NCBI RefSeq assembly: GCF_008704655.1
Contig: NZ_CP023688.1
Span: 2,976,001-3,040,000, forward strand
Source of the DNA: Streptomyces rimosus
GTDB lineage: Bacteria > Actinomycetota > Actinomycetes > Streptomycetales > Streptomycetaceae
DNA length: 64,000 nt
Reading direction: 5' to 3'
In this document: one piece after another, positions 26,859 through 34,635 of the stretch
How the letters are laid out: every line of letters begins with the position of its first letter
Numbering within the stretch: position 1 is the first letter of the stretch
Notes under the pieces: generated by a model
The model's database searches: none
Seen by the model: the letters and a program-made list of their open reading frames with translations, nothing else
What the model was told of the DNA's origin: nothing
Program-made: the position numbers and the translations under genes

Positions 26859-29800
26859 CAGAACTGCACTCCCGCCGCGGCGAAGGCTTCTCTGCCGATC
26901 TCCAGGCTCTCCAGCGAGGGCTTGAAGTGTCCGCTGTGGTTGTTCAAGCTCGTACCGAAGTATCCCACCTCCTTGTTCCCCGCTATCTGAGCTTCCCCGG
27001 CGGCCCTCACCGGCGCGCCACCGCTGAGCACCGGATGGCTGAGTTCCTCCTGCGCCACTGTTTTGGGCATGATCACCAGAGAATTGTCCTCAAGAACAGC
27101 CCATTTGACGATGTCACCGGATCCCTCGAAGTCGATGTACCGGTCAAACTGGGCGGTACCGGGCCGGGCCGGTGTGATGCCGAGCCGCTCGGCGAGCGCA
27201 AGCTCCTGTGCCAAGTCCGGTGCCAATAGGTTCTTGAACAACTGACAGGAGTTGTGCACCAGCACCTGCGCGTCGCCCGCGAAATAGGTGTGGTCGCCCT
27301 CGACCTCGAAGGTGAACACCGGCACCACGCCCCGCAGGACGCGGACCGCACCGACCTTGGCATCGCCTCCGCCCTGCCGCGGCAGCCGGTAGCCCGCCCG
27401 CAGGTCCCGTGCGGGGGTCCAGCCCTTGCCCGTCACCCAGAACGGATGCCCGGGGGTGGCCCGCACAGCGCCGTGGTCCGTACCGACGGACACCAGCGCG
27501 TCCGCACTGTGGCGGTACAGCTCGGTGATCCGCCGCAGCCGTTTCTTGCCGGTGCGCGGATCGGCCGCCCACACCCGGTCGCCGACCCGGAGGTCTTCGA
27601 TCTTCTTGGTCCCGCCTGCCACGGCGACCGGCGTGCCGGCCGGGAAGCAGTTGGCGGCGGCACGGGCGAGCCGCTCCAGGGCGGCCAGCGAGGCCGGGTT
27701 GATACCGGAGGCCCGGACGGACGCGAGCGCTTCCTCGATGCCGGAGCCCGCACGGATGGCGTCACGCAGCGCCTTCACGCTGCGGCCGATGGCCTTGATG
27801 ATGGCCGGCGCGGCCAGACTCGCCGCCGCCCAGGCACAGCCGCTCACCTCGCCATGGGCGCAGTCGATGTAGTCCTGGACCATGCCGGTGGCGACCGACT
27901 TGAGTACTTCCGCCGTCAGCTTCCAGCCGTTGACGTGGATCTTGCCGGGCTTGGTGAAGTCGATCGGCGCGCTGCCCAGGTAGTCGCCGGTGAAGTGACC
28001 GATGCACGCGGCGTCGGAGGTGTTCGGCAGCGTGCAGGTCAGCAGGATGAAGTGCGCCTTGCCGGTGATGTGGTGCGTGACGTCGATCTCACAGCCGACG
28101 TCCGAGCCCGTGTGGCTGCCTTCGCAGTCGCCGTCGGACGTGATGGTGTCCTGGAGACCCTCGGTGAAGGAGACGATGCCCGACGCGCCCGAGGGGCCAC
28201 TGTCGCTCATCCGGACCGTCTCGCGTTGAGCGTCCTCGGCCCGCTCGGCCCGGGTGGCCGAGTCCTCGGCCTCCTTCGCCAGCTCCCGGGAACGCGCTGC
28301 CGAGGCTTCCGCCGCGTCCGCGTCGCGGTCCGCCTTGTCGGCGATGCCGCGGGCCGTGGCCGCGTCGACCTCGGCCGCGTCCGCCGCTCCTCGCGCCGAT
28401 GACGCGTCCTTCTCTGCCTCGGTAGCCGACTCCCGCGCCGCTGTGGCATACCCGCCCGCGATGGTGGCGGCGGACTGGGCAGCCTCCGCGTCGGCGGTGG
28501 CCTGCCGGTCGTACTCGACGGTGCGGGCCTCGGACTTCTTGGCCGCCTTCGCCGCCTCGGCTGCCTCCGCGGCGGACGCACCGGCCCGGTCCGCCGATTC
28601 CACCGCCTGTCGCGCGGATTCGGCGGCCGCCGCGGCCGCCTCGGCCGCCGCCTTGGCGTCGGCCGCCGCCTTGGCGGCCAGTGCCTTCGCGGCGATGGCC
28701 GCCAAGGCCGCCTGATCGGCCTTGGCCTTCGCGACGGCCCGCTGCTGCTCGGCAGCGGTCTTCGCGGCCTGCCCGGTCAGCACGGCCAGCCCCGCCGAGG
28801 CGTCGGTCTCCTTGTAGGGAGAGCCGAGCTCGATGGCGTCGTTGGCCGGCTTGATGACCTGTGCGGCGGAGTCACGGGCAGCCTGCGCCGCCTGCGCGGT
28901 GGCATAGGCGAATCCGGCTGTGCGCACCGCGGAAACCGCGGCGCCGGTGGCTTCCAGGCGGGCCATGACGGCGTTCGCCTGTGCCTTGGCGGCCTGGGAT
29001 CTGGCGGTCTCGGCATAGGCTTTGGCCGCACGGGCGTTCTGTGCCGCCGCCTCGGATGCCGCAATGGCCTCGGCAGCGGCCGCATGGGCCTTCTTCACCG
29101 CCGCGTTGGTGATGGCGACATCAGCCTTCGCCCCGTCGGCCGCGGCCTGCGACCGGGAGGCGGCCGCCTCCGCCCGGGTCGCGGCCTCGCGTGCGTTCAT
29201 CGCCGCGCTCGTGGCCTCGTTCGCCGCGCGCCGGGCCTCGGTGGCCGCAGTGGTCGCCCGGTTGGCTGCGGCTCTCGCGTCGCTGGCCGCCGCACGGGCC
29301 TCACCGGCAGCCGACGTCCCTTCGACGGCGGCGGCATGTGCCTCAAGGGCGTTGGCCCGCGCCGACAGGGCGTCGCGGTCGCGCTCGGCCGTACGGGCGC
29401 CGTCCCGCGCCCGGGTCGCCTTGCGTTCGGCTTCGAGCGCGGCTTCTTTCTTCTGGCTCGCGGTGTTCCCCGCCGCGCGCGCGTCGGTCAGTGCATCAGC
29501 GGCCTTCGCTCTCTGCTGCTGCGCCCGTTCCTCGGCCGAGGCGGCGTTGGCCCGCTCTCTCTCGGCCCTCTCCTTCTCCGCCTTGGCCAGATCCCGCTCA
29601 CGCTCGGCGGTGGCCCGCTTCGCCTTGGCGTCGGCCGCGGCTTCCTTGGCCGTCTTCTCCGCTGCCTCGGCCTTGGCCTGGGCTTCCTTGGCCTTGGTGG
29701 CGTTCGCGGCAGCTTCTTTGGCCTGGACGGCTGCCCCGTCGGCGGCCTCCTTGGCCTGGGCGGCGGCCTCCTCTGCCGCCTTACGCCGGAACTCCGCCTT

Positions 29801-29956
29801 GGTGGCATGGGATTGCGTCACAGCCAGGGCGTTGAGTGTCTTGCTGTCCGCGGCCGACGCCCGGGTGGCGTGGACCGCGGTCTCCGTCGCCTTGGCGGCA
29901 GCCTGGGTGGCGGCGGCCGACGCCTTGACGATCTGCGCGGCCTGCTGGGCGTACAT
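26855..29956 (-). CDS. Polymorphic toxin, 3' part: Ala-rich coiled coil, pretoxin, Hint and C-terminal toxin domains
   Basis: 1033 aa if translation restarts at ATG 29956; homology-like sequence in this frame extends upstream to about 30070. Order: about 580 residues of Ala/Lys/Glu-rich coiled coil (repeated AAxEA, AKAKAxA patterns), a Cys-containing pretoxin region, a Hint self-cleaving domain (begins CFPAGTPVAVAGG, has ATPGHPFWV, ends QVLVHNSC), then a 130-residue C-terminal domain ending near NNHSGHFKPS and SLEIGREAF. Hint domains release C-terminal toxins. The toxin fold is not identified. The ATG overlaps the stop of the upstream fragment (TGATG). In related proteins I would expect one continuous chain. 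The last codons overlap the candidate immunity gene. Confidence 0.8.
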   Translation of the reverse strand: MYAQQAAQIVKASAAATQAAAKATETAVHATRASAADSKTLNALAVTQSHATKAEFRRKAAEEAAAQAKEAADGAAVQAKEAAANATKAKEAQAKAEAAEKTAKEAAADAKAKRATAERERDLAKAEKERAERERANAASAEERAQQQRAKAADALTDARAAGNTASQKKEAALEAERKATRARDGARTAERDRDALSARANALEAHAAAVEGTSAAGEARAAASDARAAANRATTAATEARRAANEATSAAMNAREAATRAEAAASRSQAAADGAKADVAITNAAVKKAHAAAAEAIAASEAAAQNARAAKAYAETARSQAAKAQANAVMARLEATGAAVSAVRTAGFAYATAQAAQAARDSAAQVIKPANDAIELGSPYKETDASAGLAVLTGQAAKTAAEQQRAVAKAKADQAALAAIAAKALAAKAAADAKAAAEAAAAAAESARQAVESADRAGASAAEAAEAAKAAKKSEARTVEYDRQATADAEAAQSAATIAGGYATAARESATEAEKDASSARGAADAAEVDAATARGIADKADRDADAAEASAARSRELAKEAEDSATRAERAEDAQRETVRMSDSGPSGASGIVSFTEGLQDTITSDGDCEGSHTGSDVGCEIDVTHHITGKAHFILLTCTLPNTSDAACIGHFTGDYLGSAPIDFTKPGKIHVNGWKLTAEVLKSVATGMVQDYIDCAHGEVSGCAWAAASLAAPAIIKAIGRSVKALRDAIRAGSGIEEALASVRASGINPASLAALERLARAAANCFPAGTPVAVAGGTKKIEDLRVGDRVWAADPRTGKKRLRRITELYRHSADALVSVGTDHGAVRATPGHPFWVTGKGWTPARDLRAGYRLPRQGGGDAKVGAVRVLRGVVPVFTFEVEGDHTYFAGDAQVLVHNSCQLFKNLLAPDLAQELALAERLGITPARPGTAQFDRYIDFEGSGDIVKWAVLEDNSLVIMPKTVAQEELSHPVLSGGAPVRAAGEAQIAGNKEVGYFGTSLNNHSGHFKPSLESLEIGREAFAAAGVQFW

Positions 29957-31209
29957 CAGACCGCGGCCCCTGGGCTGTCCCGCCCGGTCGGCGATGGCGT
30001 ACGCCTCCTGCTGGGCCGCATGGGCCCGCTCGCTCTGCGACTTCGCCGACAGTGCCGCACGCGACCCGCATAGAGCCGTCCCGAGGCGCGGGCCCGTGCC
30101 TGGGATATGCGGGTTTTCACCGTCTCGAACTCGGCTTTGGTGGGGTAGTCCACGCCGGCCTTCTCGGGGCTCACAGCAAGGTAGTACGCCTGCCATTCGG
30201 TCAGCCGACTGGCGATCAAGGACTGCCCGAGGGATTCGGCCATGGCCTGTGCCGCCACGGCCAGATCCGAGGACGCCTTCGCCTCGGCGGCGAGGATGAC
30301 GTCCCGCTGCGCCTTCTGGCCGTCGAGTTCGCTCTGCCATTCGGCCGACGCGGTCGCCAGCTCACCGTCGAGTACCTGGTGCGGGTCGGGCGGATCGGCG
30401 CTCGCGCAGGAAGCGAAGCGGGCTTTCAGGTTCTCGACATCGATGCGGTATTCCATGGAGTCCGCGGCGGGCGCGGAGGTGGGGAAGCCGCCGTTCTGCA
30501 GGAAGATCCGCGCGTCGTCCGCGTACATGGGGTGCATGAAGGTCATGCCCTCCCATGCCTTCCAGTCCGCGTAGTCCTCCTTGCGGTCCTCGGAGTAGCG
30601 GCTGGTGGCGATCTTCGATACAGCGTCGGCGGACTCCTTTCCCGCGGCCGGGGTCAGGTCCGCGTAGAAGTCGGATTCTTTCTGCCAGAACCGGTCGGAC
30701 ATCCAGCCCATGAGGCCGGTCTGCTGGAAAATGGAGGGGTCACGGGGTGTCCAGGTGAAACCCGTGACGGTGTAACCCGGTGGTATCTGCCGGACGTTCA
30801 AGGACTCGTCCCAGACGCGGTTCCGGCCGTCGAGCTCCGCCACCTTGCCGTCGGACCACGCCTGGTCCTTTTCGTAGGCCGTGGCCAGCGGGGTTTTCTT
30901 CCAGTACTCCGGGTCCGCGGCAGCATGCAGCTCGTCCGGGGTACCGCTGAGCCCGGAGCGGGCCAGGGCCTTCATGGCCGGCCCGCCCTTGCGCAGGACA
31001 TTCGACAGCAGGCACTGCTCCGCGCGGATCTGCGCGGCTCCGGCCGAGGACGATCCTGCCGGTGCGGAAGCCGTGGCATTCGCGGGCAGCGGGGTCAGCT
31101 CGCTGCCGGACAGTGTGACGGCGACCGCGGCCACCAGGGAGGTGGCGGCAATCAGCCGGGACTGCCCGCGTCGGTCACGCGGGAGCTTGGGGGGTCTTTT
31201 CTTACGCAT
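29956..31209 (-). CDS. Polymorphic toxin, 5' part: secreted N-terminal domain, frameshifted
   Basis: 417 aa; only about the first 379 look genuine. A basic n-region (MRKKRPPKLPRDRRGQ) and hydrophobic core (AATSLVAAVAVTLSG) form a Sec signal peptide. The following 350 residues (DPEYWKKTPLATAYEKDQAW, FTWTPRDPSIFQQTGLMGWM, and so on) resemble the N-terminal domain of actinobacterial Ala-rich secreted proteins. Around 30065-30067 the coding pattern moves to the -1 frame; the last 38 residues here are Arg/Pro-rich out-of-frame translation. Adding one G to the GGG run would fuse the two fragments into a chain of about 1,450 aa. The stop overlaps the ATG of the 3' fragment (TGATG), which could allow re-initiation. 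Confidence 0.75.
   Translation of the reverse strand: MRKKRPPKLPRDRRGQSRLIAATSLVAAVAVTLSGSELTPLPANATASAPAGSSSAGAAQIRAEQCLLSNVLRKGGPAMKALARSGLSGTPDELHAAADPEYWKKTPLATAYEKDQAWSDGKVAELDGRNRVWDESLNVRQIPPGYTVTGFTWTPRDPSIFQQTGLMGWMSDRFWQKESDFYADLTPAAGKESADAVSKIATSRYSEDRKEDYADWKAWEGMTFMHPMYADDARIFLQNGGFPTSAPAADSMEYRIDVENLKARFASCASADPPDPHQVLDGELATASAEWQSELDGQKAQRDVILAAEAKASSDLAVAAQAMAESLGQSLIASRLTEWQAYYLAVSPEKAGVDYPTKAEFETVKTRISQARARASGRLYAGRVRHCRRSRRASGPMRPSRRRTPSPTGRDSPGAAV
30064..30068 (-). other. Probable -1 frameshift site in the toxin gene
   Basis: Minus-strand context TAT GCG GGT CGC in the upstream frame; the downstream frame reads GGG TCG CGT GCG GCA CTG. One extra G in the GGG tract (forward CCC at 30065-30067) restores a continuous reading GRLYAGSRAALSAKSQSE. 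May be a real mutation, programmed slippage or an assembly error. Confidence 0.6.
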
Positions 31210-31339
31210 GAGTCATCAGCCGATCTGCTGCGTGGAGTTGTCCGGCGCACGTGTCGCGCATACGGACAGGGCACTCAGGAGGCGGGGCCGAAGCGACGTA
31301 CGCCTGGCCGGGAAAGCGGAGGCAAGGTGGGCGCACACG

Positions 31340-31370
31340 GGCCCTGGTACCAGCACGCCGGTACTGGGCC
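31340..31370 (-). terminator. Hairpin between FG-GAP gene and toxin
   Basis: GGCCC-TG-GTACC (31340-31351) pairs with GGTAC-TGGGCC (31360-31370) leaving a small bulge. It lies 18 nt downstream of the FG-GAP stop on the minus strand and upstream of the toxin signal peptide. Confidence 0.4.
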
Positions 31371-31387
31371 ACTGTGTAACGGGCGTG

Positions 31388-32251
31388 TCAGAAGAGGACG
31401 TTGTACGCGCCCCAGCCGCCCGTGCCGATCTTCACACGGGCAGCGAACGGCGCGTTGGACTCGCCCGTTCCTTCGAACAGCCACAGCGCGCCCGCCGGGT
31501 CCCTCGCGATCAGGTCGGCCTTCCCGTCACCGTCGGTGTCCCCGGCGGAGACCAGGGCGTCGTAGGCATTCCAGCCGGTGCCGACGGTCACCCGTGAGCC
31601 GAGCGCGACGTCGGCCGCGGCGTTGCCGGTGCCCGGGTAGATGTACAGGATTCCTTTGGTGTCCCGGGCCAGCAGGTCGGCTTTACCGTCGCCGGTGTAG
31701 TCACCGCGTCCGGCGATGCCGGTCATGGCGTTCCAGCCGCCGGATCCGATCCGGATCCGGCCGGCAAGCGTTCCGTCCGGCCTGCCCTGGTAGAGCCAGA
31801 GAGCGCCCTCCTTGTCACGGCCCACCAGGTCCGGCTCGGCACTGCCGCCCAGATTGCCCGCGCAGATCAACAGGGTGTAGATGTCCCAGCCGCCACCGAT
31901 GACCTTGGTTTCGCCACCACGCTCGGCGGTGTAGTAGAGCGTGTTCTCCATGCGGAGGTATAAGTCGTTGCCCGCACCGCCGTCCGAGATGTCGGCTTGG
32001 ACGAGGGCGGTCGCCTCGCCGTACCCCCCGCCGAGGTCCACCCCGGCCCGCAGGCCACCGGTCCGGTCCGGTTCGTAGTCATAGAGATGGCCGTCGGCCT
32101 TGCGCCCGAACAGGGGGTACGAGGAGGCCGCGGCGGATGCGGCCCGCTGGGGTGGCACCCGGTCGGCTGCCGCGGCCGCTGACGACAACGGCGCCGGACC
32201 GGATGGCATCACCACGAGCGCCGCGGCGACGGCGAGGCCCATGGTGCACAC
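31388..32251 (-). CDS. Secreted FG-GAP/VCBS-repeat protein with a TTA codon
   Basis: 287 aa from GTG at 32251. A hydrophobic segment (MGLAVAAALVVMPSGPAP) is followed by beta-propeller repeats with calcium-type loops DYTGDGKADLLARD and DTDGDGKADLIARD, and repeated ALWLYQG / ILYIYPG / ALWLFEG strands. It would be an extracellular binding propeller. A basic signal-peptide n-region (MFRFLGRPARRAA) is present in another frame starting at ATG 32291; removing one G of the GGG tract at 32250-32252 joins it to this frame, so the true start may be 32291. Codon 97 is TTA (31961-31963). It lies upstream of, and co-oriented with, the toxin. Confidence 0.75.
   Translation of the reverse strand: MCTMGLAVAAALVVMPSGPAPLSSAAAAADRVPPQRAASAAASSYPLFGRKADGHLYDYEPDRTGGLRAGVDLGGGYGEATALVQADISDGGAGNDLYLRMENTLYYTAERGGETKVIGGGWDIYTLLICAGNLGGSAEPDLVGRDKEGALWLYQGRPDGTLAGRIRIGSGGWNAMTGIAGRGDYTGDGKADLLARDTKGILYIYPGTGNAAADVALGSRVTVGTGWNAYDALVSAGDTDGDGKADLIARDPAGALWLFEGTGESNAPFAARVKIGTGGWGAYNVLF
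31961..31963 (-). promoter_or_regulatory. TTA leucine codon (bldA dependence) in FG-GAP gene
   Basis: The minus-strand codon TTA encodes Leu in GNDLYLR. In Streptomyces the only tRNA reading UUA is bldA, expressed late, so translation is expected to be developmentally restricted. Confidence 0.8.
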
Positions 32252-32291
32252 CCGCCGCCCGGCGTGCCGGGCGGCCGAGGAATCTGAACAT

Positions 32292-32618
32292 GGGAGTTGG
32301 CAGTCCTCACAGAAAGGGTGGGCACGGAGACACCCATGGGCAGCCCGATCGGCTGTTCCTGGTGCCTGTGCACCGGGTCCACGACCGCGGCGGGATCACT
32401 GTAGAGATACGCATGATGCCCGTGAAGGCAATGTGAAACTACGTGACTAAATAGTGTTGTTGGTACGGAAACACTGCGATACCTGATCAACTTGTCCTGG
32501 ACCGTCTCGACTTGTTCCGCACCGACCACCGCTTCGCCACCAAAAGGCCCATGCCCGCCTTCGGAAAGGCGGGCATGGACCGTAAGGCTCAACGGGACGG
32601 GAGGGCGGGCGGCGGTCG
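32292..32618. other. Non-coding, relatively AT-rich intergenic region
   Basis: 327 nt between the FG-GAP gene and the KEKA protein gene. It holds the hairpin at 32549-32578 and an AT-richer stretch around 32430-32475 (ACTAAATAGTGTTGTTGG) where a minus-strand promoter for the FG-GAP gene is plausible, although no clear hexamer pair stands out. No ORF here looks coding. Confidence 0.6.
32549..32578 (-). terminator. 13-bp perfect hairpin
   Basis: CCATGCCCGCCTT (32549-32561), tetraloop CGGA, AAGGCGGGCATGG (32566-32578). It is 41 nt beyond the stop of the KEKA protein gene on the minus strand and marks the end of the DUF6230 cluster. Confidence 0.75.
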
Positions 32619-33995
32619 TCACCCCGTTATCGACTGATGCAGCCCCGGAATCGTCAGGGTGCCGCCGAACTGGCCCGCCTGGGTGATCTTGACCTTGGTG
32701 AAGTACGCGAAGGGGACGTTGAGCGGCGGCGGGTGCTCCGGGTCGAAGACGATCGGGATCAGGCCGAAGAGGTTGCCCTGGAGGCGTTCGGTGTACATCG
32801 TGACCTTGCCGCCCCGGATCGTGGAGGTCGAGCCCGCCGCCGCCTGGACGTGGTACTTCTTCCCGGCCGGGCCGTCCACGATCTGGTGGAGGTCGCCGAT
32901 GTCGATGCTGTCGGCGGTGAACTTCAGGGCCTGCTTGGTACGGCCGTCGGGCATCGTGAGGTTGACGACGCCCTCGTAGTCCAGGCCGCGCAGTGTCAGC
33001 CCGCTGGACTCCAGGTACCAGGGCTGGTTCGGGACGGTGGCCGGGGGCCGCTCGTCCGTGCCGGCGGTCTTCTTCTCCTCGACGCAGGGGAACGGCTTCT
33101 TGCCGTCCGCGTCGGGGGCACCCGGGTCGGCGCTGCCGCTGGGCGACGGGGAGGCCGACGGCGAGGCGTCGTCCGCCTTGTCCTTGGCGTCCTTCGCCGC
33201 GTCCTTCGCGGCCTTTCCGGCCTTGCCGGTGGCGTCCCCGGCCGCTTCGCCCGCCTTGCCGACGGCGTCCTTCAGCGGGCCGGTGGGCTGGGTGGAGGGT
33301 TGGTCCGCGGGTTTGCCGGTGCCGGAGTTCCCCGAGGGTGACGGGGACGGCGTCGCGCCGGGGCCGGCCGGTTTGTCCTGGCCGGGGTGGAAGACGTCGT
33401 GCAGCTTCTTGCCCACGCCCAGGGGGTCGTACCAGGGGTTCTGCTCCGAGGAGGAAGAGGAGGCCGACGGGGACGGGGTGGGCGCGGGGGCCTTTCCGGC
33501 CTTGTCCGGGGAGGGGGAAGTCCGGGAGGAGGCGTCGGGGGACGGGGTGGGCGCGGTGTCCGTACCACCGGCGGCCTGGTCCTTGCCGGGCCTGGCGGAC
33601 TTGCCGTCCTCGGCCGCCTTGTCCTCAGCGGCCTTGTCCTTGGCCGCTTTCTCCTTCTCGGCCTTCTCCTTTTCGGCCTTTTCCTTGGCGGCCTTCTCCT
33701 TCTCGGCCTTGTCCTTCGCCGCCTTGTCCTTCGCGTCCTGCTCCCCCTTGTCGGGAGCGCTGACGCACGGGCCGTTCCTGAAGGGGCTTTCCGGCGGCTG
33801 CGGCTTGGCCATCGCCAGCTGCGGGGTCAGGCCCATGCCCATCAGGACGGCGGACGGCATCGCGGCGATGGCGATCGCCTTGCCCGCGGGCACGTGCAGC
33901 CGGGTCAGCAGCGGCTTGCGCGGGGCCGCGTGGCGCGGCCCCGTTCTCGCCCCCGGGGCGGCCGCGTTCGTCTCGTGCAGCTCGTCACCCGGCAC
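32619..33995 (-). CDS. Exported protein with KEKA charged repeat, Pro/Ser linkers and DUF6230-like C-terminal domain
   Basis: 458 aa from GTG at 33995, overlapping the DUF6114 gene by 11 nt. An N-terminal 45-residue basic region leads into a hydrophobic segment (AIAIAAMPSAVLMGMGL) that is an export signal or anchor. Then come a Lys/Glu/Ala repeat (EKEKAAKEKAEKEKAEKEK, about residues 90-130), two Pro/Ser/Thr-rich linkers separated by NPWYDPLGVGKKLHDVFHPG, an Ala/Lys helix, and a C-terminal beta-rich domain of about 130 residues. The end (VKITQAGQFGGTLTIPGLH) resembles the end of the DUF6230 protein of the same cluster (VKQRAWATTAGTFKLSGLH). Suggests two related surface domains, one on a long stalk. 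Function unknown. Confidence 0.8.
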   Translation of the reverse strand: MPGDELHETNAAAPGARTGPRHAAPRKPLLTRLHVPAGKAIAIAAMPSAVLMGMGLTPQLAMAKPQPPESPFRNGPCVSAPDKGEQDAKDKAAKDKAEKEKAAKEKAEKEKAEKEKAAKDKAAEDKAAEDGKSARPGKDQAAGGTDTAPTPSPDASSRTSPSPDKAGKAPAPTPSPSASSSSSEQNPWYDPLGVGKKLHDVFHPGQDKPAGPGATPSPSPSGNSGTGKPADQPSTQPTGPLKDAVGKAGEAAGDATGKAGKAAKDAAKDAKDKADDASPSASPSPSGSADPGAPDADGKKPFPCVEEKKTAGTDERPPATVPNQPWYLESSGLTLRGLDYEGVVNLTMPDGRTKQALKFTADSIDIGDLHQIVDGPAGKKYHVQAAAGSTSTIRGGKVTMYTERLQGNLFGLIPIVFDPEHPPPLNVPFAYFTKVKITQAGQFGGTLTIPGLHQSITG

Positions 33996-34491
33996 TGTGC
34001 CTCCCGTTCGTCCCGTTGACCGGGCTCGCTCCTGACAGGTCGTCCGGTGTGCCGCCCACGGGCCGGGCCGGGGTGCCGTCCTCGGGGGCGAGGGGCTTGC
34101 CCGGCGCCCAGGAGACCCCCAGCGCACCGCCGATCAGGCCGAGCACGAAGCCGACCATGAAGGCGCCGAAGTTGGAGACCACCAGGGAGACCAGGGACAG
34201 CAGGATCGCCGCCACGCCCGCGAAGACGCGGGAGGCGGGCTGGAACCACATGGTCAGGCCGAGCACGACCAGGAGTACGCCGATGATCAGCGAGCCGGCG
34301 CCCGCGGTCGTCGCCATCCGGACGGTCAGGGAGCCGATCGTGAGGTTCGCGTAGGGGATGTACATGATCGGGAATCCGGCCAGCAGCGTCAGCACCCCGC
34401 CCCAGAACGGGCGCTGACCCCGCCACTCCCGGAACGAAGTGCGCTTGCGGCCGATGCTCTCGTTCAGCCGTGGTCGCGTGTCGGCGCTCAT
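33985..34491 (-). CDS. DUF6114 membrane protein
   Basis: 168 aa, ATG at 34491. Four membrane helices: about residues 30-50 (FWGGVLTLLAGFPIMYIPYA), 60-80 (AGAGSLIIGVLLVVLGLTMW), 85-105 (FAGVAAILLSLVSLVVSNFG) and 108-126 (FMVGFVLGLIGGALGVSW), with a Pro/Gly-rich cytoplasmic tail. Middle gene of a cluster DUF6230 - DUF6114 - KEKA protein. DUF6230/DUF6114 pairs recur in Streptomyces; the role is unknown but the set looks like two exported proteins with a dedicated membrane partner. Confidence 0.9.
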   Translation of the reverse strand: MSADTRPRLNESIGRKRTSFREWRGQRPFWGGVLTLLAGFPIMYIPYANLTIGSLTVRMATTAGAGSLIIGVLLVVLGLTMWFQPASRVFAGVAAILLSLVSLVVSNFGAFMVGFVLGLIGGALGVSWAPGKPLAPEDGTPARPVGGTPDDLSGASPVNGTNGRHSAG

Positions 34492-34585
34492 GTCGTACAG
34501 CTCCTCGGGACTGGCTCATCGGTGGTACGTGAGCTGGGGTGCGTGGTGCGGCGGCCGCCGGCGTACGGGTACGGGGCGCGCGGAC

Positions 34586-34602
34586 GGCGGGACGCTCCCG
34601 CC
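34586..34602 (-). terminator. Hairpin after DUF6230 gene
   Basis: GGCGGGA-CGC-TCCCGCC (34586-34602) is nested in a larger imperfect stem (about 34570-34627). It lies between DUF6230 and DUF6114 and may attenuate read-through, giving more DUF6230 than downstream products. Confidence 0.5.
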
Positions 34603-34635
34603 GCGCGCACCCCCCGCCCCCGTACGCTCAGGGCG

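Noticed and set aside
28210..29950. Possible CRISPR or DNA tandem repeat in the toxin coiled-coil region
   Set aside because: Similarity is at the level of Ala-rich codons (GCC-rich), without constant repeat and spacer lengths.
28254..30299. Plus-strand Ala/Ser-rich ORFs opposite the toxin coiled coil
   Set aside because: Antisense of an Ala/Glu/Lys repeat gives Ala/Ser/Arg-rich frames automatically.
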